NCBI RefSeq assembly: GCF_000759535.1
Contig: NZ_CP009455.1
Span: 1,674,001-1,738,000, forward strand
Source of the DNA: Pseudomonas cremoricolorata
Lineage (GTDB): Bacteria > Pseudomonadota > Gammaproteobacteria > Pseudomonadales > Pseudomonadaceae
Direction: 5' to 3'
DNA: 64,000 bases
Below are positions 18,492 through 27,456 of the stretch, piece after piece. Under the pieces are notes generated by a model. The model had not been told where the DNA came from and made no database searches. It was given only the letters and a program-made list of their open reading frames with translations. Made by a program: the position numbers and the translations under genes. Position 1 is the first letter of the stretch; each line of letters starts with the position of its first letter.

Positions 18492-18944
18492 TCAGCCCCG
18501 GTGGACCTTATGGCTGAGGATGATCGACGTGGTGGTTTTTTCAACGCCCGGCACGCTGCCGATCTGATCGAGCAACTGATCGAGTTGCTCCGGCGAGTCG
18601 CTGCGCAACCAGGCGACATAGTCGAATTCGCCACTGACCGTGCACAGCTGCTGCACTTGGCCCATGGCGCTGAGGCGTTTGACCACTTCCTTGCCGGCGC
18701 GCGACTGCACCTTGATGCCCACGTAGGCTTGCAGCCCGCCATCGATCAGACGTTGGCTCAGGCGCACGCCATAGCCGGTGATGACCTGGGCCTGCTCCAG
18801 GCGCGCCAGCCGCGAGTTGACCGTGGTGCGGGCAACGCCCAGATGGCGGGCGAGATTGGCAACGCTCTCGCGGGCATTGATCTGCAACAGCTCGATCAGA
18901 CGACGGTCGGTGTCATCCAGGGTCACGGGGCGCAGGGGCGGCAT
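18492..18944 (-). CDS. Lrp/AsnC-family transcriptional regulator
   Basis: 150-residue regulator with the N-terminal AsnC helix-turn-helix (DDTDRRLIELLQINARESVA, LARHLGVARTTVNSRLARLE) and a C-terminal RAM domain that binds amino acids (about 70-145). In P. putida, as I recall, an AsnC-type gene stands next to davB, so this is a candidate regulator of lysine catabolism. Here it is separated from davB by the GntR-MFS-amidohydrolase cassette. That link is inference. Confidence 0.85.
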   Translation of the reverse strand: MPPLRPVTLDDTDRRLIELLQINARESVANLARHLGVARTTVNSRLARLEQAQVITGYGVRLSQRLIDGGLQAYVGIKVQSRAGKEVVKRLSAMGQVQQLCTVSGEFDYVAWLRSDSPEQLDQLLDQIGSVPGVEKTTTSIILSHKVHRG

Positions 18945-19103
18945 GGTTGGGCTCGATAAGCGTGGGCGGCCAGACTAGCCAGCCCGGGCCGTACAGAGCA
19001 AGCCGGCCGTCATCTGCTGCGGGCGGTTTTTGTAGTCTCAGGCACAGGTTCGGTATCATCCGCGGCTATCCGCCTGCGGGGCGCCAGTAACAGGTACACA
19101 GGG

Positions 19104-19757
19104 TTGAGCAAGATCCATTTCGATGTCGACGCCGTCTATTGCATCTCGCTGGACACCCGTGGCGACCGCCGCGAACTGTTCCGCCAGGGCATTGCCAGCC
19201 AGATGAGCAACCCGGTGCTCTTCCACGTCGTCGAGCGCGCCAGCGACCCCCGTCAAGGCTGCTACGAATCCCATCAGCAGCTCGCTCGACTGGCCTTGGA
19301 CAAAGGCTTCGCGCGCATTCTGGTGTTCGAAGACGACGCCCAGGCCTACCCGCTCAAGCCCGGCCAGGTCGACTGGATCAACCGCTTCATGCGCCGCCAG
19401 CCATTCCAGGCCCTGCACTTGGGCTACAGCATGGGCAAGACCTGGCTGACCTGGTTCCCGTTCATCGCCCGCGGTCGCGTGGTGGCGCTGCATGCCTATG
19501 TGCTGTCGCGCGAGGGCTGCCAGATTCTGGCCGACACCCCCTATGAGGGCATGCCGGTCGACGTGCTGTTCAAGAAGCGCATTCGCCAGCACTGCGTGTT
19601 CCCGATGATGTATCGCCAGCTGCCCGCCGAGGTGGCCGGCAGCGACCTGGAAACCGTGGTGCGCAACGAGGACGCATGGTGGGCACGCAACTGGCGCAAA
19701 CACTGGCTGTCGCCGTTGAAGAACCTCTGGCGTACCGCGCTGCGCCTGGGCTTCTGA
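19104..19757 (+). CDS. Glycosyltransferase family 25 protein (first copy)
   Basis: Predicted transferase of 217 residues, of the family used for lipopolysaccharide side chains. It begins from a TTG at 19104 after ACAGG. No in-frame ATG would keep the conserved N-terminus AVYCISLDTRGDRRE. Family motifs include GCYESHQQLARLAL and the metal/nucleotide-sugar motif LVFEDDAQ. No signal peptide is present, so it should act in the cytoplasm. A related gene follows 167 bp downstream. Acceptor and donor sugars are unknown. Confidence 0.82.
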   Translation: MSKIHFDVDAVYCISLDTRGDRRELFRQGIASQMSNPVLFHVVERASDPRQGCYESHQQLARLALDKGFARILVFEDDAQAYPLKPGQVDWINRFMRRQPFQALHLGYSMGKTWLTWFPFIARGRVVALHAYVLSREGCQILADTPYEGMPVDVLFKKRIRQHCVFPMMYRQLPAEVAGSDLETVVRNEDAWWARNWRKHWLSPLKNLWRTALRLGF

Positions 19758-19864
19758 AGCCGCGCAGATTGCGCTGACGGTAAACCGAACGATCCCGCTC
19801 GCCGCCGGTCAGTTTTCCAAGCCGGCGCTAGGCGACACGTAGCATTTCCTACACAGTGCGAAAA

Positions 19865-19900
19865 CCGGCGGCAACGCCGGCCTGACCACGCACGGTCAGG
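19865..19900 (+). promoter_or_regulatory. Two adjacent hairpins before the second glycosyltransferase
   Basis: CCGGCG-GCAA-CGCCGG (19865-19880), a perfect stem with a GNRA-type tetraloop, is directly followed by CCTGACC-N6-GGTCAGG (19881-19900), another perfect stem. The pair ends 11 nt before the AGGA ribosome site of the next gene. It may be a 5' leader structure or the end of the upstream transcript. There is no T-tract. Confidence 0.55.
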
Positions 19901-19924
19901 TACCGTCACCAAGGAATGCACGAC

Positions 19925-20608
19925 ATGAATAAAAGCAAGGATCTGAGCCAGCTGGAAATCGACGGGGTGTTCTGCATCAGCCTGCGCGAACGCACCGACC
20001 GCCGCGCGCTGCTCGAGGCCGAATTTCTCGGCAGCGGCCTGAACATCGAATTCCTCATCGTCGACCGCGACGCCCACAGCCCCGAGCGCGGCTGCTTCAC
20101 CTCCCACGTCAGGTGCGCCGAACTCGCCCTCGAACGCGGCTACCGCCACGTGCTGATTCTCGAAGACGACGCCACGCTGATGCAGTTCCAGTCCGTGCAG
20201 GTGCAGCAGATCAACGCCTTCCTGCGCCGCCGCGACCCCGAACAACTCTACCTCGGCGCCAACCTCGGCAGAGTCTGGCTGACCTGGAACCTGGGCATCG
20301 CCCGCGTACGCGCCAAAGGCACCCACGCCTACATCCTCTCCACCGCCGGCTGCCAGCGCCTGCTCAGCCACGCTCCATACAGCGGCATGGCCATCGACAG
20401 GATCTACTGCAAACATTTCAAGGGCTACATGTCGTTCCCCATGCTCAGCCAACAACAACCCGAAGAAATCGCCCCCAGCGACGTCCTCGCCGCCCGCTCC
20501 ACCGACGGCACAAGCCCCGACGCCGACTTCTGGAAAGGCAACTGGCGGCGGCAATACACCGAGGCGTTCAGGAATATTGGCAAGACGGTGTTGCATCGGG
20601 ATTTGTAG
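19925..20608 (+). CDS. Glycosyltransferase family 25 protein (second copy)
   Basis: 227-residue relative of the preceding gene, with matching landmarks: GVFCISLRERTDRRALLEAE, RGCFTSHVRCAELALERGY and the EDD motif in ILEDDATL. The start at 19925 is preferred over the ATG at 19916 because AGGA at 19912-19915 gives a normal 9-nt spacing only for the former. The two proteins look like products of an old duplication. The role is probably cell-surface polysaccharide modification, by inference from the family. Confidence 0.82.
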   Translation: MNKSKDLSQLEIDGVFCISLRERTDRRALLEAEFLGSGLNIEFLIVDRDAHSPERGCFTSHVRCAELALERGYRHVLILEDDATLMQFQSVQVQQINAFLRRRDPEQLYLGANLGRVWLTWNLGIARVRAKGTHAYILSTAGCQRLLSHAPYSGMAIDRIYCKHFKGYMSFPMLSQQQPEEIAPSDVLAARSTDGTSPDADFWKGNWRRQYTEAFRNIGKTVLHRDL

Positions 20609-20739
20609 GGGCGGCGCCTGACGGCTTCTGGCGCTCGACCTGCCTCAATACGGTTCGAGCCTGCCCAGTAGAGCCATTGCCTTGTTGGCTTCAATAGCGC
20701 GCCTTTAGAATGGCCGGCCCTCGCAAGGCAGGAAACACC

Positions 20740-21705
20740 ATGTGGTTCATGAATAAAAAAACGCTCAGTGCCGAGCAGGCGACGGCGCTCCATGAGCAGG
20801 CCTGGGCAGCGTTTCGCGAGCAGGATCTGGACACCGCGCAGGAGTGCTTCCAGACCCTTGCCAAGGCGTGTCCCGCCGACGCACGCTGGATGAATGGCGT
20901 TGGCGCGGTGAGCCTGGCACGTGACGATCGCGCCGATGCCCGCCGACACTTCCAGAAGGCCGCCGATCTTGATTATCCCGGCAGCCACTACAACCTCGGC
21001 GTCATGGCCTACCAGGACGGTAATCACGACGTCGCCCGCCGACACTTTCTTAGGGCTGCCGAGCACGATTATCCAGGCAGCCACTACAACCTCGCGACCA
21101 TGGCCTTCCAGGAGGGTGATCACGACACCGCCCGCCAATATTTCCAGCAAGCCGCCGAGTATGACTGTCCCCGCAGCCACTTCTACCTTGGCAGCATGGC
21201 CTACCAGAATGGCGATCACGATGCCGCCGTCGAGCACCTCAACAACGCCGTGCGCCACGATCATCCGGAGGCGCTGAACCTGCTCGGCGACGTCCATCTG
21301 CATGCCGAGCGCTATCGCCCGGCCGAGCAGGCCTACCGGCGCGCGGCCGAGTTGGGCCATGTCGACGGCTACAACAATCTTGGCCTTCTGTACTTGCAGC
21401 TCGAAGACTATGAGCAGGCCAAGCAGGCGCTGTTGCAGGCCCTGCAATCCGACCACGTCTATGCCCAGCACAACCTGGCTGTGGCCTATCACCGCCTGGG
21501 CGAACTCGAGCAGGCCGAGCGCTGGTACCTGATCTCCTTCTCTCAGCACGGCAACCTGCAGTCGCTGGAGAACCTTGGGCACGTGTATGGCGACAGTGGG
21601 CGTGAGGTCGAGGGCCAGGCGCTGGTCGCGGCCTCCGACAAGCTCTACGAGGATCAGCCTCTGAACGATTACGAGCAGGCGTTGATCGACCGGTTGCTGG
21701 CCTGA
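20740..21705 (+). CDS. Tetratricopeptide/SEL1-like repeat protein
   Basis: 321-residue protein made of about eight helical repeats of 34-36 residues. The first three or four are very alike (DYPGSHYNLGVMAYQDGNHD and variants), so they arose by recent duplication. The ATG at 20740 follows AGGAAACACC. No signal peptide or membrane segment is seen. Such proteins scaffold protein complexes and the partner is unknown. It lies next to the two glycosyltransferases and directly before the tRNA island. Confidence 0.82.
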   Translation: MWFMNKKTLSAEQATALHEQAWAAFREQDLDTAQECFQTLAKACPADARWMNGVGAVSLARDDRADARRHFQKAADLDYPGSHYNLGVMAYQDGNHDVARRHFLRAAEHDYPGSHYNLATMAFQEGDHDTARQYFQQAAEYDCPRSHFYLGSMAYQNGDHDAAVEHLNNAVRHDHPEALNLLGDVHLHAERYRPAEQAYRRAAELGHVDGYNNLGLLYLQLEDYEQAKQALLQALQSDHVYAQHNLAVAYHRLGELEQAERWYLISFSQHGNLQSLENLGHVYGDSGREVEGQALVAASDKLYEDQPLNDYEQALIDRLLA

Positions 21706-21734
21706 GGACAGTATCTGGCGTGTTTGTCCCAGAA

Positions 21735-21764
21735 ACACAAAAGCCGCGCTTATGCGCGGCTTTG
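21735..21764. terminator. Bidirectional terminator after the TPR gene
   Basis: A stem GCCGCGC/GCGCGGC with a 4-nt loop has A-rich sequence before and CTTT after. On the plus strand it ends the TPR gene. On the minus strand it originally ended the tRNA gene. Confidence 0.7.
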
Positions 21765-21768
21765 ACGT

Positions 21769-21814
21769 TGGTGGGCCCACACGGACTCGAACCGTGGACC
21801 AAAGGATTATGAGT
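21769..21814 (-). pseudogene. tRNA-Ile2(CAT) 3' fragment
   Basis: 46 nt covering the anticodon loop, T-arm, acceptor 3' strand and CCA. The 5' half is missing, replaced by island DNA. It cannot make a tRNA. Confidence 0.9.
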
Positions 21815-22035
21815 TGCTGGGTAAGCTGTGAAGCCTAGAATAATCATTGGAACGTAAGCGTAGCTTAACATCCTAGCGTGATGTATAGGTTCAGGGTTTC
21901 AGCGTAATCTGGAGAAGGTACGAAAAACTTATTGCTGTACCGCTACTGTACCGTGATCTTAACCGCTGGCAGCTTTTGTAAGACTTCTTCACCGAGCGAG
22001 CTTCTTGAAAAATCGGCCCTCTATGGGTCGGGCAA

Positions 22036-22076
22036 GCTAGCATTCCTAGAGAAAATTGACGATTAGGAATACTAGC
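22036..22076. repeat. Inverted repeat downstream of hamB
   Basis: GCTAGCATTCCTA (22036-22048) and TAGGAATACTAGC (22064-22076) pair over 12 of 13 positions around a 15-nt loop. It lies about 100 nt beyond the hamB stop. It may end or protect the hamAB transcript, or belong to the island end. There is no T-tract. Confidence 0.5.
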
Positions 22077-22178
22077 GCTAGCAAGGACAGGGCTTATATA
22101 GCTTCACAGAAGCTGCAGGATTAAATTGGGTGGTCTACCTCTGACTCGAATCCAATATTTCACTTGCTTTATAAATAA

Positions 22179-24461
22179 CTAGGGTAGGTACCATTCTACC
22201 ATGTTCCTAATGTATGTTGGAGCTTGAGCTATGGTGCTTTTGAAAGAGATGTCTGATTCGGAAATGGAGCATATGTATGGTGTAAGTTCTGCGACTTCTT
22301 CAGGTGGAAATCCATATCGCATCAATAACATGTGCATCGCATCATTTGTACCAAATCGTAATAGTTCAATCATTTTGTCTGATCGATTGTCGTTGCTTAT
22401 GTTCTTATAAATTTTAAATGATCCGACAAAAGTGTCAGAAAGCGAGAAAGAAATTACTTGATCCAAGTAGTCGTAAGTATCGAAAACGATGGCGTCGTAA
22501 CTTACTTGCTTTGCTGGAGTGCCTTTTTCGTAAATTGAGTATGATCTTTTTAAATTGCTGTCAGGCAGTTTGTTTGCCGGTTGCGAAAATTCTGCATCTC
22601 CTGCTCCTTTATATGCACGGCGAGAAATGCGGCTGTAGCGATTGCCGACGATTTCTTTGAAAGATATGCCTTGGAAGGTTTGAAGCATTATTCCAATTGC
22701 TGTCTTAAATACAGCTAGTTCTCCTTCATGTAGCGAGCGCCCTAATGCTCCTTCGTATATCGCCCTAAAATATTCTATAAGTTTTATTCGAGTGTCGCGA
22801 TTGACATCGCCGCGCAGTACATCTTTAAGGTGTTCGCTCCCACTGTAAAGTATGTCTAGTATATTCGCCGCCGCCTCAAGAACTTCTACAGACGAAAGGC
22901 GTTCAATTTTAGATCTCGGCAGATGCAGTTCGTCGTCAAATGTTTCGTCCTTAATCGCTTTCAAAAGCTCGGCGGAGTCGCCATTTTCATCATATGGCAA
23001 GTCAATAACGGATTTCTCGTTTAGTCTAAAGTTCTGATTTATTCGTTCAGTAAAAAGCTTAGGATTCTTGGTAAATACATATCCAAAGTCAAATTTTGCC
23101 TTATCGGAGAGCCGACCTGCTCTACCTATGAGATTCTTAAATGATAAGGATTTTTCCTCATCTCCATCACCTTGGAATCGCATATTGTCAAGCCATACGA
23201 TATCAAAGGGCATGTTGACCCCTTGTGCCAATGTGCTAGTAGCAAAGCAAATTTTTGCGTACCCAGAGCGAATGAAGTTCTCAACCATAAATCTCACCTC
23301 CAATGGAACAGAGCCGTGGTGAATCACAACTCCCTTCTTTAGAAGCTCAACCATTCTTGAGCGATGATCGTCTTGGTTTGCGCCAAGAAGGACTTGTACA
23401 GACTCAATTATTTCTTTAGCTAGAGGTTCGGAAATAATAGGAAAATTTTCTATGTATTTTTCGTGTCCGTCTAGAAACTTGCCGTTGTAAATAGATGCTT
23501 TAGAGATATATATTAATATAGAATGCTTGCCATTGAAGGCGAATTTGTTAAATCCATCTTTGAGTTCAACGCATTCTCGAATTCGATAACCTTTCTCTTC
23601 AAACGGCGAGAATATATAGTCGCGCCCATTATTATGTTGAAAAACGCAGACCTTACCCACTGTGCCATGTGTATAAGATCTGGCATAACCACTGTCGCTA
23701 GAAATTCCATGTTTTTTAAACTGAGCGTCTGGATTGTCTACGAACGGGTGTGCAAAGATTAGTTTTGCACTCGGAAAAGCTTTTTGAATACGTCGAACTA
23801 CTACGTCAAAGATAATCCCGCGAGATTTGTCTTCTGAGACATGCGCTTCGTCAAAGAAAAATGTTCTAATCTCAAGTTTTGCTGATGATACGAAAAGGTC
23901 CCTTGCTCTCTCTGGTGTAAGGACGAATATCCGCCTTAGATTTCTACTTGTGAAGACGACGTCAATGAAAGGAGTGATCATCACTCCTTTTATACCCTGA
24001 AACCTGTCTTTCATTGTATTTATGTATTCGGCGATCAAAGCCCGAGACGGCACAACAACAACCGCGTCTCCACTCTGTTCCGCAATGAAGTCACGTATAG
24101 AATAAGACTTGCCTGCGCTTGTCGGAGCAGAAATAGAAATAAATTGTTTTTTATCAACTGCACGTCTTACACTCGCCTGGACCGGAGTCAGATATCTTCC
24201 ATAGGCTTTATTATGAGCTTCTCCGATAGAGCTTAAAAGTAACGAATAAAGGTTGTCTGGATTGGATATTTTATAGAACAATCCAAGTGCAGAGATGATT
24301 TTCTCCTCTAGACTGGCAAAGATTTCTGGGTGAAAAATTCGAAAGTAAGATAATGTTTCAAGGATGTCCGAGCTAATAGGACCCTGTAAATGAAGGTGCT
24401 CAAAAACGTTAGCGAGGTCTGAGAGGGGGTCAAGAGTTTCTTTTATTTTTCTAGCTTTCAT
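22179..24461 (-). CDS. hamB: Hachiman helicase HamB (Ski2-like DEAH box)
   Basis: Superfamily 2 helicase of 760 residues. In Hachiman defence HamB controls the HamA nuclease in response to aberrant DNA. Motifs in order: Q-like LTPVQASV (91-98), Walker A APTSAGKS (112-119), VVPSRALIAE (136-145), VLTPERARDL (180-189), DEAH (204-207), VVIHHGSVPLEVR (378-390), FATSTLAQGVNMPFD (406-420) and motif VI NLIGRAGRLSD (443-453). All catalytic motifs are intact. The last 300 residues match nothing I know. The ATG overlaps the end of hamA by 11 nt, implying translational coupling. The gene is far more AT-rich than the host. Confidence 0.85.
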   Translation of the reverse strand: MKARKIKETLDPLSDLANVFEHLHLQGPISSDILETLSYFRIFHPEIFASLEEKIISALGLFYKISNPDNLYSLLLSSIGEAHNKAYGRYLTPVQASVRRAVDKKQFISISAPTSAGKSYSIRDFIAEQSGDAVVVVPSRALIAEYINTMKDRFQGIKGVMITPFIDVVFTSRNLRRIFVLTPERARDLFVSSAKLEIRTFFFDEAHVSEDKSRGIIFDVVVRRIQKAFPSAKLIFAHPFVDNPDAQFKKHGISSDSGYARSYTHGTVGKVCVFQHNNGRDYIFSPFEEKGYRIRECVELKDGFNKFAFNGKHSILIYISKASIYNGKFLDGHEKYIENFPIISEPLAKEIIESVQVLLGANQDDHRSRMVELLKKGVVIHHGSVPLEVRFMVENFIRSGYAKICFATSTLAQGVNMPFDIVWLDNMRFQGDGDEEKSLSFKNLIGRAGRLSDKAKFDFGYVFTKNPKLFTERINQNFRLNEKSVIDLPYDENGDSAELLKAIKDETFDDELHLPRSKIERLSSVEVLEAAANILDILYSGSEHLKDVLRGDVNRDTRIKLIEYFRAIYEGALGRSLHEGELAVFKTAIGIMLQTFQGISFKEIVGNRYSRISRRAYKGAGDAEFSQPANKLPDSNLKRSYSIYEKGTPAKQVSYDAIVFDTYDYLDQVISFSLSDTFVGSFKIYKNISNDNRSDKMIELLRFGTNDAMHMLLMRYGFPPEEVAELTPYICSISESDISFKSTIAQAPTYIRNMVEWYLP

Positions 24462-25185
24462 GAGTTACACCTACCATATACACAAAGCTGACCTTTTTCT
24501 CGGACGCAAACTCAATAGCCCTCTGTAACGCATTTTTGTATATTGTTAGAGGCTCTTTTGCATTTACGGAAAACGCTGCAATAATTCCATGTAAGTTATC
24601 ATTTAAATTTTTAATGCTTGCTGGAGAGGCTAGGCTTGTTAGGTGTACCCAATCTCGCTTGTGTTTCTTCGCGACAAGAAATTCGCTAGCTTGGTCCAGG
24701 GCAATACCATAGGTAGTGCTATTTGAGGAGTATTTAGCTTCGCCGAAATTTATATGATCAGCGGTGCAAACGCTATGGAAGTCAAATCCCTCGTTTTGCT
24801 TTGCTTGTGGCTTCCATAACTCCGCTATCGGGATAAGTGTGTGACTAAGTAATAGTTCTAAGGATTTAGCCGCACCCATGGATACCATAAGTTCGCCAAA
24901 ATCTTCTACAATACTACCGGCTGACTCTGCTGCTTTGAAGATTTTGATGAGTAATTCGGACGTTTCTTGAACGGTAAATTCGTATGCCTCTCTGGCTCCG
25001 ATATCTAGATCCACCATCCAAGAGGTATCAACAATAGAAGAAGTAAGCATTTTTGATATCTGTGATATCTGCGTAACATGGACATGGCAGATCTTAACAA
25101 ACTGCATTTCTGTCGAGTTAAGAATCTCAGTGAACTCGCATCCCCAAGATAAATCGGGGATCACCCTCCCATAACTTACAGACAT
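24451..25185 (-). CDS. hamA: Hachiman nuclease HamA (DUF1837)
   Basis: 244-residue protein with the DUF1837 layout. A conserved helix (EDFGELMVSMGAAKSLELLL, about 94-113) is followed by the PD-(D/E)XK-type core with Asp135 in EGFDFH and Glu149-Ala-Lys151 in NFGEAKYS. In characterised Hachiman systems this core is a DNA nuclease held inactive by HamB until infection. The start at 25185 has GAGG seven bases upstream. Gene order hamA-hamB, overlap and AT-rich composition all fit Hachiman. The E. coli pair AbpA-AbpB is related. Assignment rests on motifs and gene pairing. Confidence 0.82.
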   Translation of the reverse strand: MSVSYGRVIPDLSWGCEFTEILNSTEMQFVKICHVHVTQISQISKMLTSSIVDTSWMVDLDIGAREAYEFTVQETSELLIKIFKAAESAGSIVEDFGELMVSMGAAKSLELLLSHTLIPIAELWKPQAKQNEGFDFHSVCTADHINFGEAKYSSNSTTYGIALDQASEFLVAKKHKRDWVHLTSLASPASIKNLNDNLHGIIAAFSVNAKEPLTIYKNALQRAIEFASEKKVSFVYMVGVTHES

Positions 25186-26088
25186 ACGGATACCTCAGAG
25201 GCCCGAGCCCTAAAGACAGTCTGTCTTGCTGCTGATAGTTTAATTGGTTGCGATGAGCTGCAATGTCGATGGCAAATCTTCTTGCTGAACTGTTCGTGAA
25301 GAGCAGTACGCAATATTGACACATTTTTGTAATCTATCGCCTGTGGCGAGTCGAATGAGGTGATAAAAGATACAGCCGGAGTGGACCGGCTCAGCGTTTG
25401 CAGAGATGGGGTTATAACAGGGGGGAAGTCCATTTCTCAACCTTTCGGGGAGCCTGTGTCGTCCAGATCATAACGAAATCTAGCGTAAGTCCACTATGGT
25501 TTCGTCGTACTTTTGCCATGCCTTTGCGACGAATGCGCCGTGGGAGTGGGCAAGCGGTCGCTAGCTGACAGGCAGGAGGTAGCACCGATTCCTAGGCGCC
25601 AGCTTTGTGATCCTGAAATAAGCCCTGCAAGAGCCAGCGCAAGGTGTCACCACGATGGCCGCTAGCCAGCAGTCCAATCCGGACGGTAGGGCTATTGATG
25701 GGCATATAGGGCTAACCGTGCGCTGTATGACGAAGCACCGTCGCTTCGCCTATCCTGCAATAGCCCACTCAATTGACGTATCTTCGTCATGACGAACGGG
25801 ACTTGATAGCAGGCAGCGGCCGATCGGCTTAACCCTATACATCGTATCAGCGACTAAAAGATACAGCTGGTAGAGCACTCCCTAATGGGGGGGGGGCAGC
25901 TTCCGGGCATCAAGGGGTGAGTTGCTTCAGGTGCTCACCCGTTAGGTGCCCACGCAAGGCGGGCAGTCGATAATCGACAAACTTTGAACCATTTCAAATT
26001 GTGGCCCATGGATGAGCCTGTTGCGAATGGCAATAGTAATCCATTGCCGCATGGGAAACTCTCAGACTTACTCACTCTTTCCTACAGG
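25186..26088. other. Gene-poor, palindrome-rich part of the island
   Basis: About 0.9 kb between hamA and the insertion sequence. It has hairpins at 25374-25391 (AGCCGG/CCGGCT) and 25731-25748 (CGAAGC/GCTTCG), palindromes at 25783-25796 (TTCGTCATGACGAA) and 25966-25978 (GTCGATAATCGAC), an inverted repeat at 25983-25998 (TTTGAA/TTCAAA) and a run of ten G at 25877-25886. The 16-bp word TAAAAGATACAGCYGG occurs at 25364 and 25855. The only plausible frame is a 45-codon ORF at 25655-25792, which I do not call. It may be an integration or replication control region, or decayed DNA. Confidence 0.5.
25213..25227. promoter_or_regulatory. Palindrome upstream of hamA
   Basis: AAGACAGTCTGTCTT has perfect 7-bp arms around one base and ends 28 bp before the hamA start. 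Further upstream the minus strand reads TTGCAG and then AAACTA 16 bp later, a possible weak promoter. The palindrome would then lie over the transcription start as an operator. Confidence 0.4.
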
Positions 26089-26151
26089 TGTAGTGGTCTA
26101 ATAAAACCGGACACCCATTTAGGCGAGAATGCTCGCACAGAGAGGTGTCTG

Positions 26152-27313
<1,162 letters not shown>

Positions 27314-27323
27314 CCACTACACG

Positions 27324-27409
27324 CCAGAAACACAAAAGCCGCGCATTTGCGCGGCTTTGAGTATGGTGGGCCCACACGGACTCGAACCGTGGACCAAAGG
27401 ATTATGAGT
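27324..27409. repeat. Right island-end repeat (attR)
   Basis: Partner of the repeat at 21729-21814, same length, 81 of 86 positions identical. It holds a terminator hairpin (GCCGCGC/GCGCGGC) and the 3' 46 nt of the intact tRNA. The differences (hairpin loop and the three bases before CCA) show that this copy came in with the island and is not a fresh duplicate. Confidence 0.88.
27330..27359 (-). terminator. Terminator of the tRNA gene
   Basis: On the minus strand the GC-rich stem GCCGCGC/GCGCGGC is followed by TTTTGTGTTT. It lies directly downstream of the tRNA. Confidence 0.75.
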
Positions 27410-27440
27410 CCTCTGCTCTAACCAACTGAGCTATAGGCCC
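27364..27440 (-). tRNA. tRNA-Ile2 (CAT anticodon, lysidine type)
   Basis: 77 nt with encoded CCA. It folds as a full cloverleaf: acceptor GGGCCTA/TGGGCCC, D-arm GCTC/GAGC, anticodon stem GAGGA/TCCTT with a final G-like mismatch, loop CTCATAA, T-arm CACGG/CCGTG. The anticodon is CAT. The pairs C4-G69 and C5-G68 are the identity elements that TilS uses in tRNA-Ile2, so this reads AUA codons after lysidine modification and is not the elongator Met tRNA, although automatic annotation often says Met. It is the integration site of the island. Confidence 0.88.
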
Positions 27441-27456
27441 CCAGAAGGAGGCCGGA

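Larger units (their letters stand above)
21729..21814. repeat. Left island-end repeat (attL): terminator plus tRNA-Ile2 3' half
   Basis: This 86-bp sequence recurs at 27324-27409 with 5 mismatches, all outside the tRNA. It holds a terminator hairpin (GCCGCGC/GCGCGGC, 21743-21760) and 46 bp identical to nucleotides 32-77 of the tRNA gene, read on the minus strand. It is the chromosomal half left behind when the island entered the tRNA gene. Confidence 0.88.
21706..22178. other. Left island junction without genes
   Basis: 473 bp. It contains the left repeat, two CTGTACCG direct repeats at 21935-21942 and 21946-21953 (11-bp period, possible integrase arm sites), and a strong inverted repeat at 22036-22076. 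No coding region is supported. Confidence 0.5.

Noticed and set aside
20930..21240. Possible CRISPR-like spaced repeats
   Set aside because: The period is 108 bp and in frame. These are protein repeats of the TPR gene. No CRISPR array or cas gene is in the window.
22110..22150. Sequence like a tRNA T-arm (GACTCGAATCC) near the left island end
   Set aside because: The loop consensus is broken and no partner arms are found.
25176..25433. 85-codon frame upstream of and overlapping hamA
   Set aside because: No ribosome site, no similarity I recognise, and it overlaps the hamA start in another frame.
25655..25792. 45-codon frame in the island (MAASQQSNPDGRAID...)
   Set aside because: Has AAGGTG upstream but no family resemblance and runs through two palindromes.
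25863..25886. tRNA-like piece (GCTGGTAGAGC then CTCCC)
   Set aside because: Resembles a D-arm only. No acceptor stem, T-arm or full cloverleaf can be built around it.
25984..26151. Upstream extension of orfA
   Set aside because: It crosses the IS end at 26089, so it cannot be part of the original transposase.
27364..27440. Elongator tRNA-Met
   Set aside because: The CAT anticodon allows it, but C4-G69 and C5-G68 pairs favour the lysidine-modified Ile2 type.
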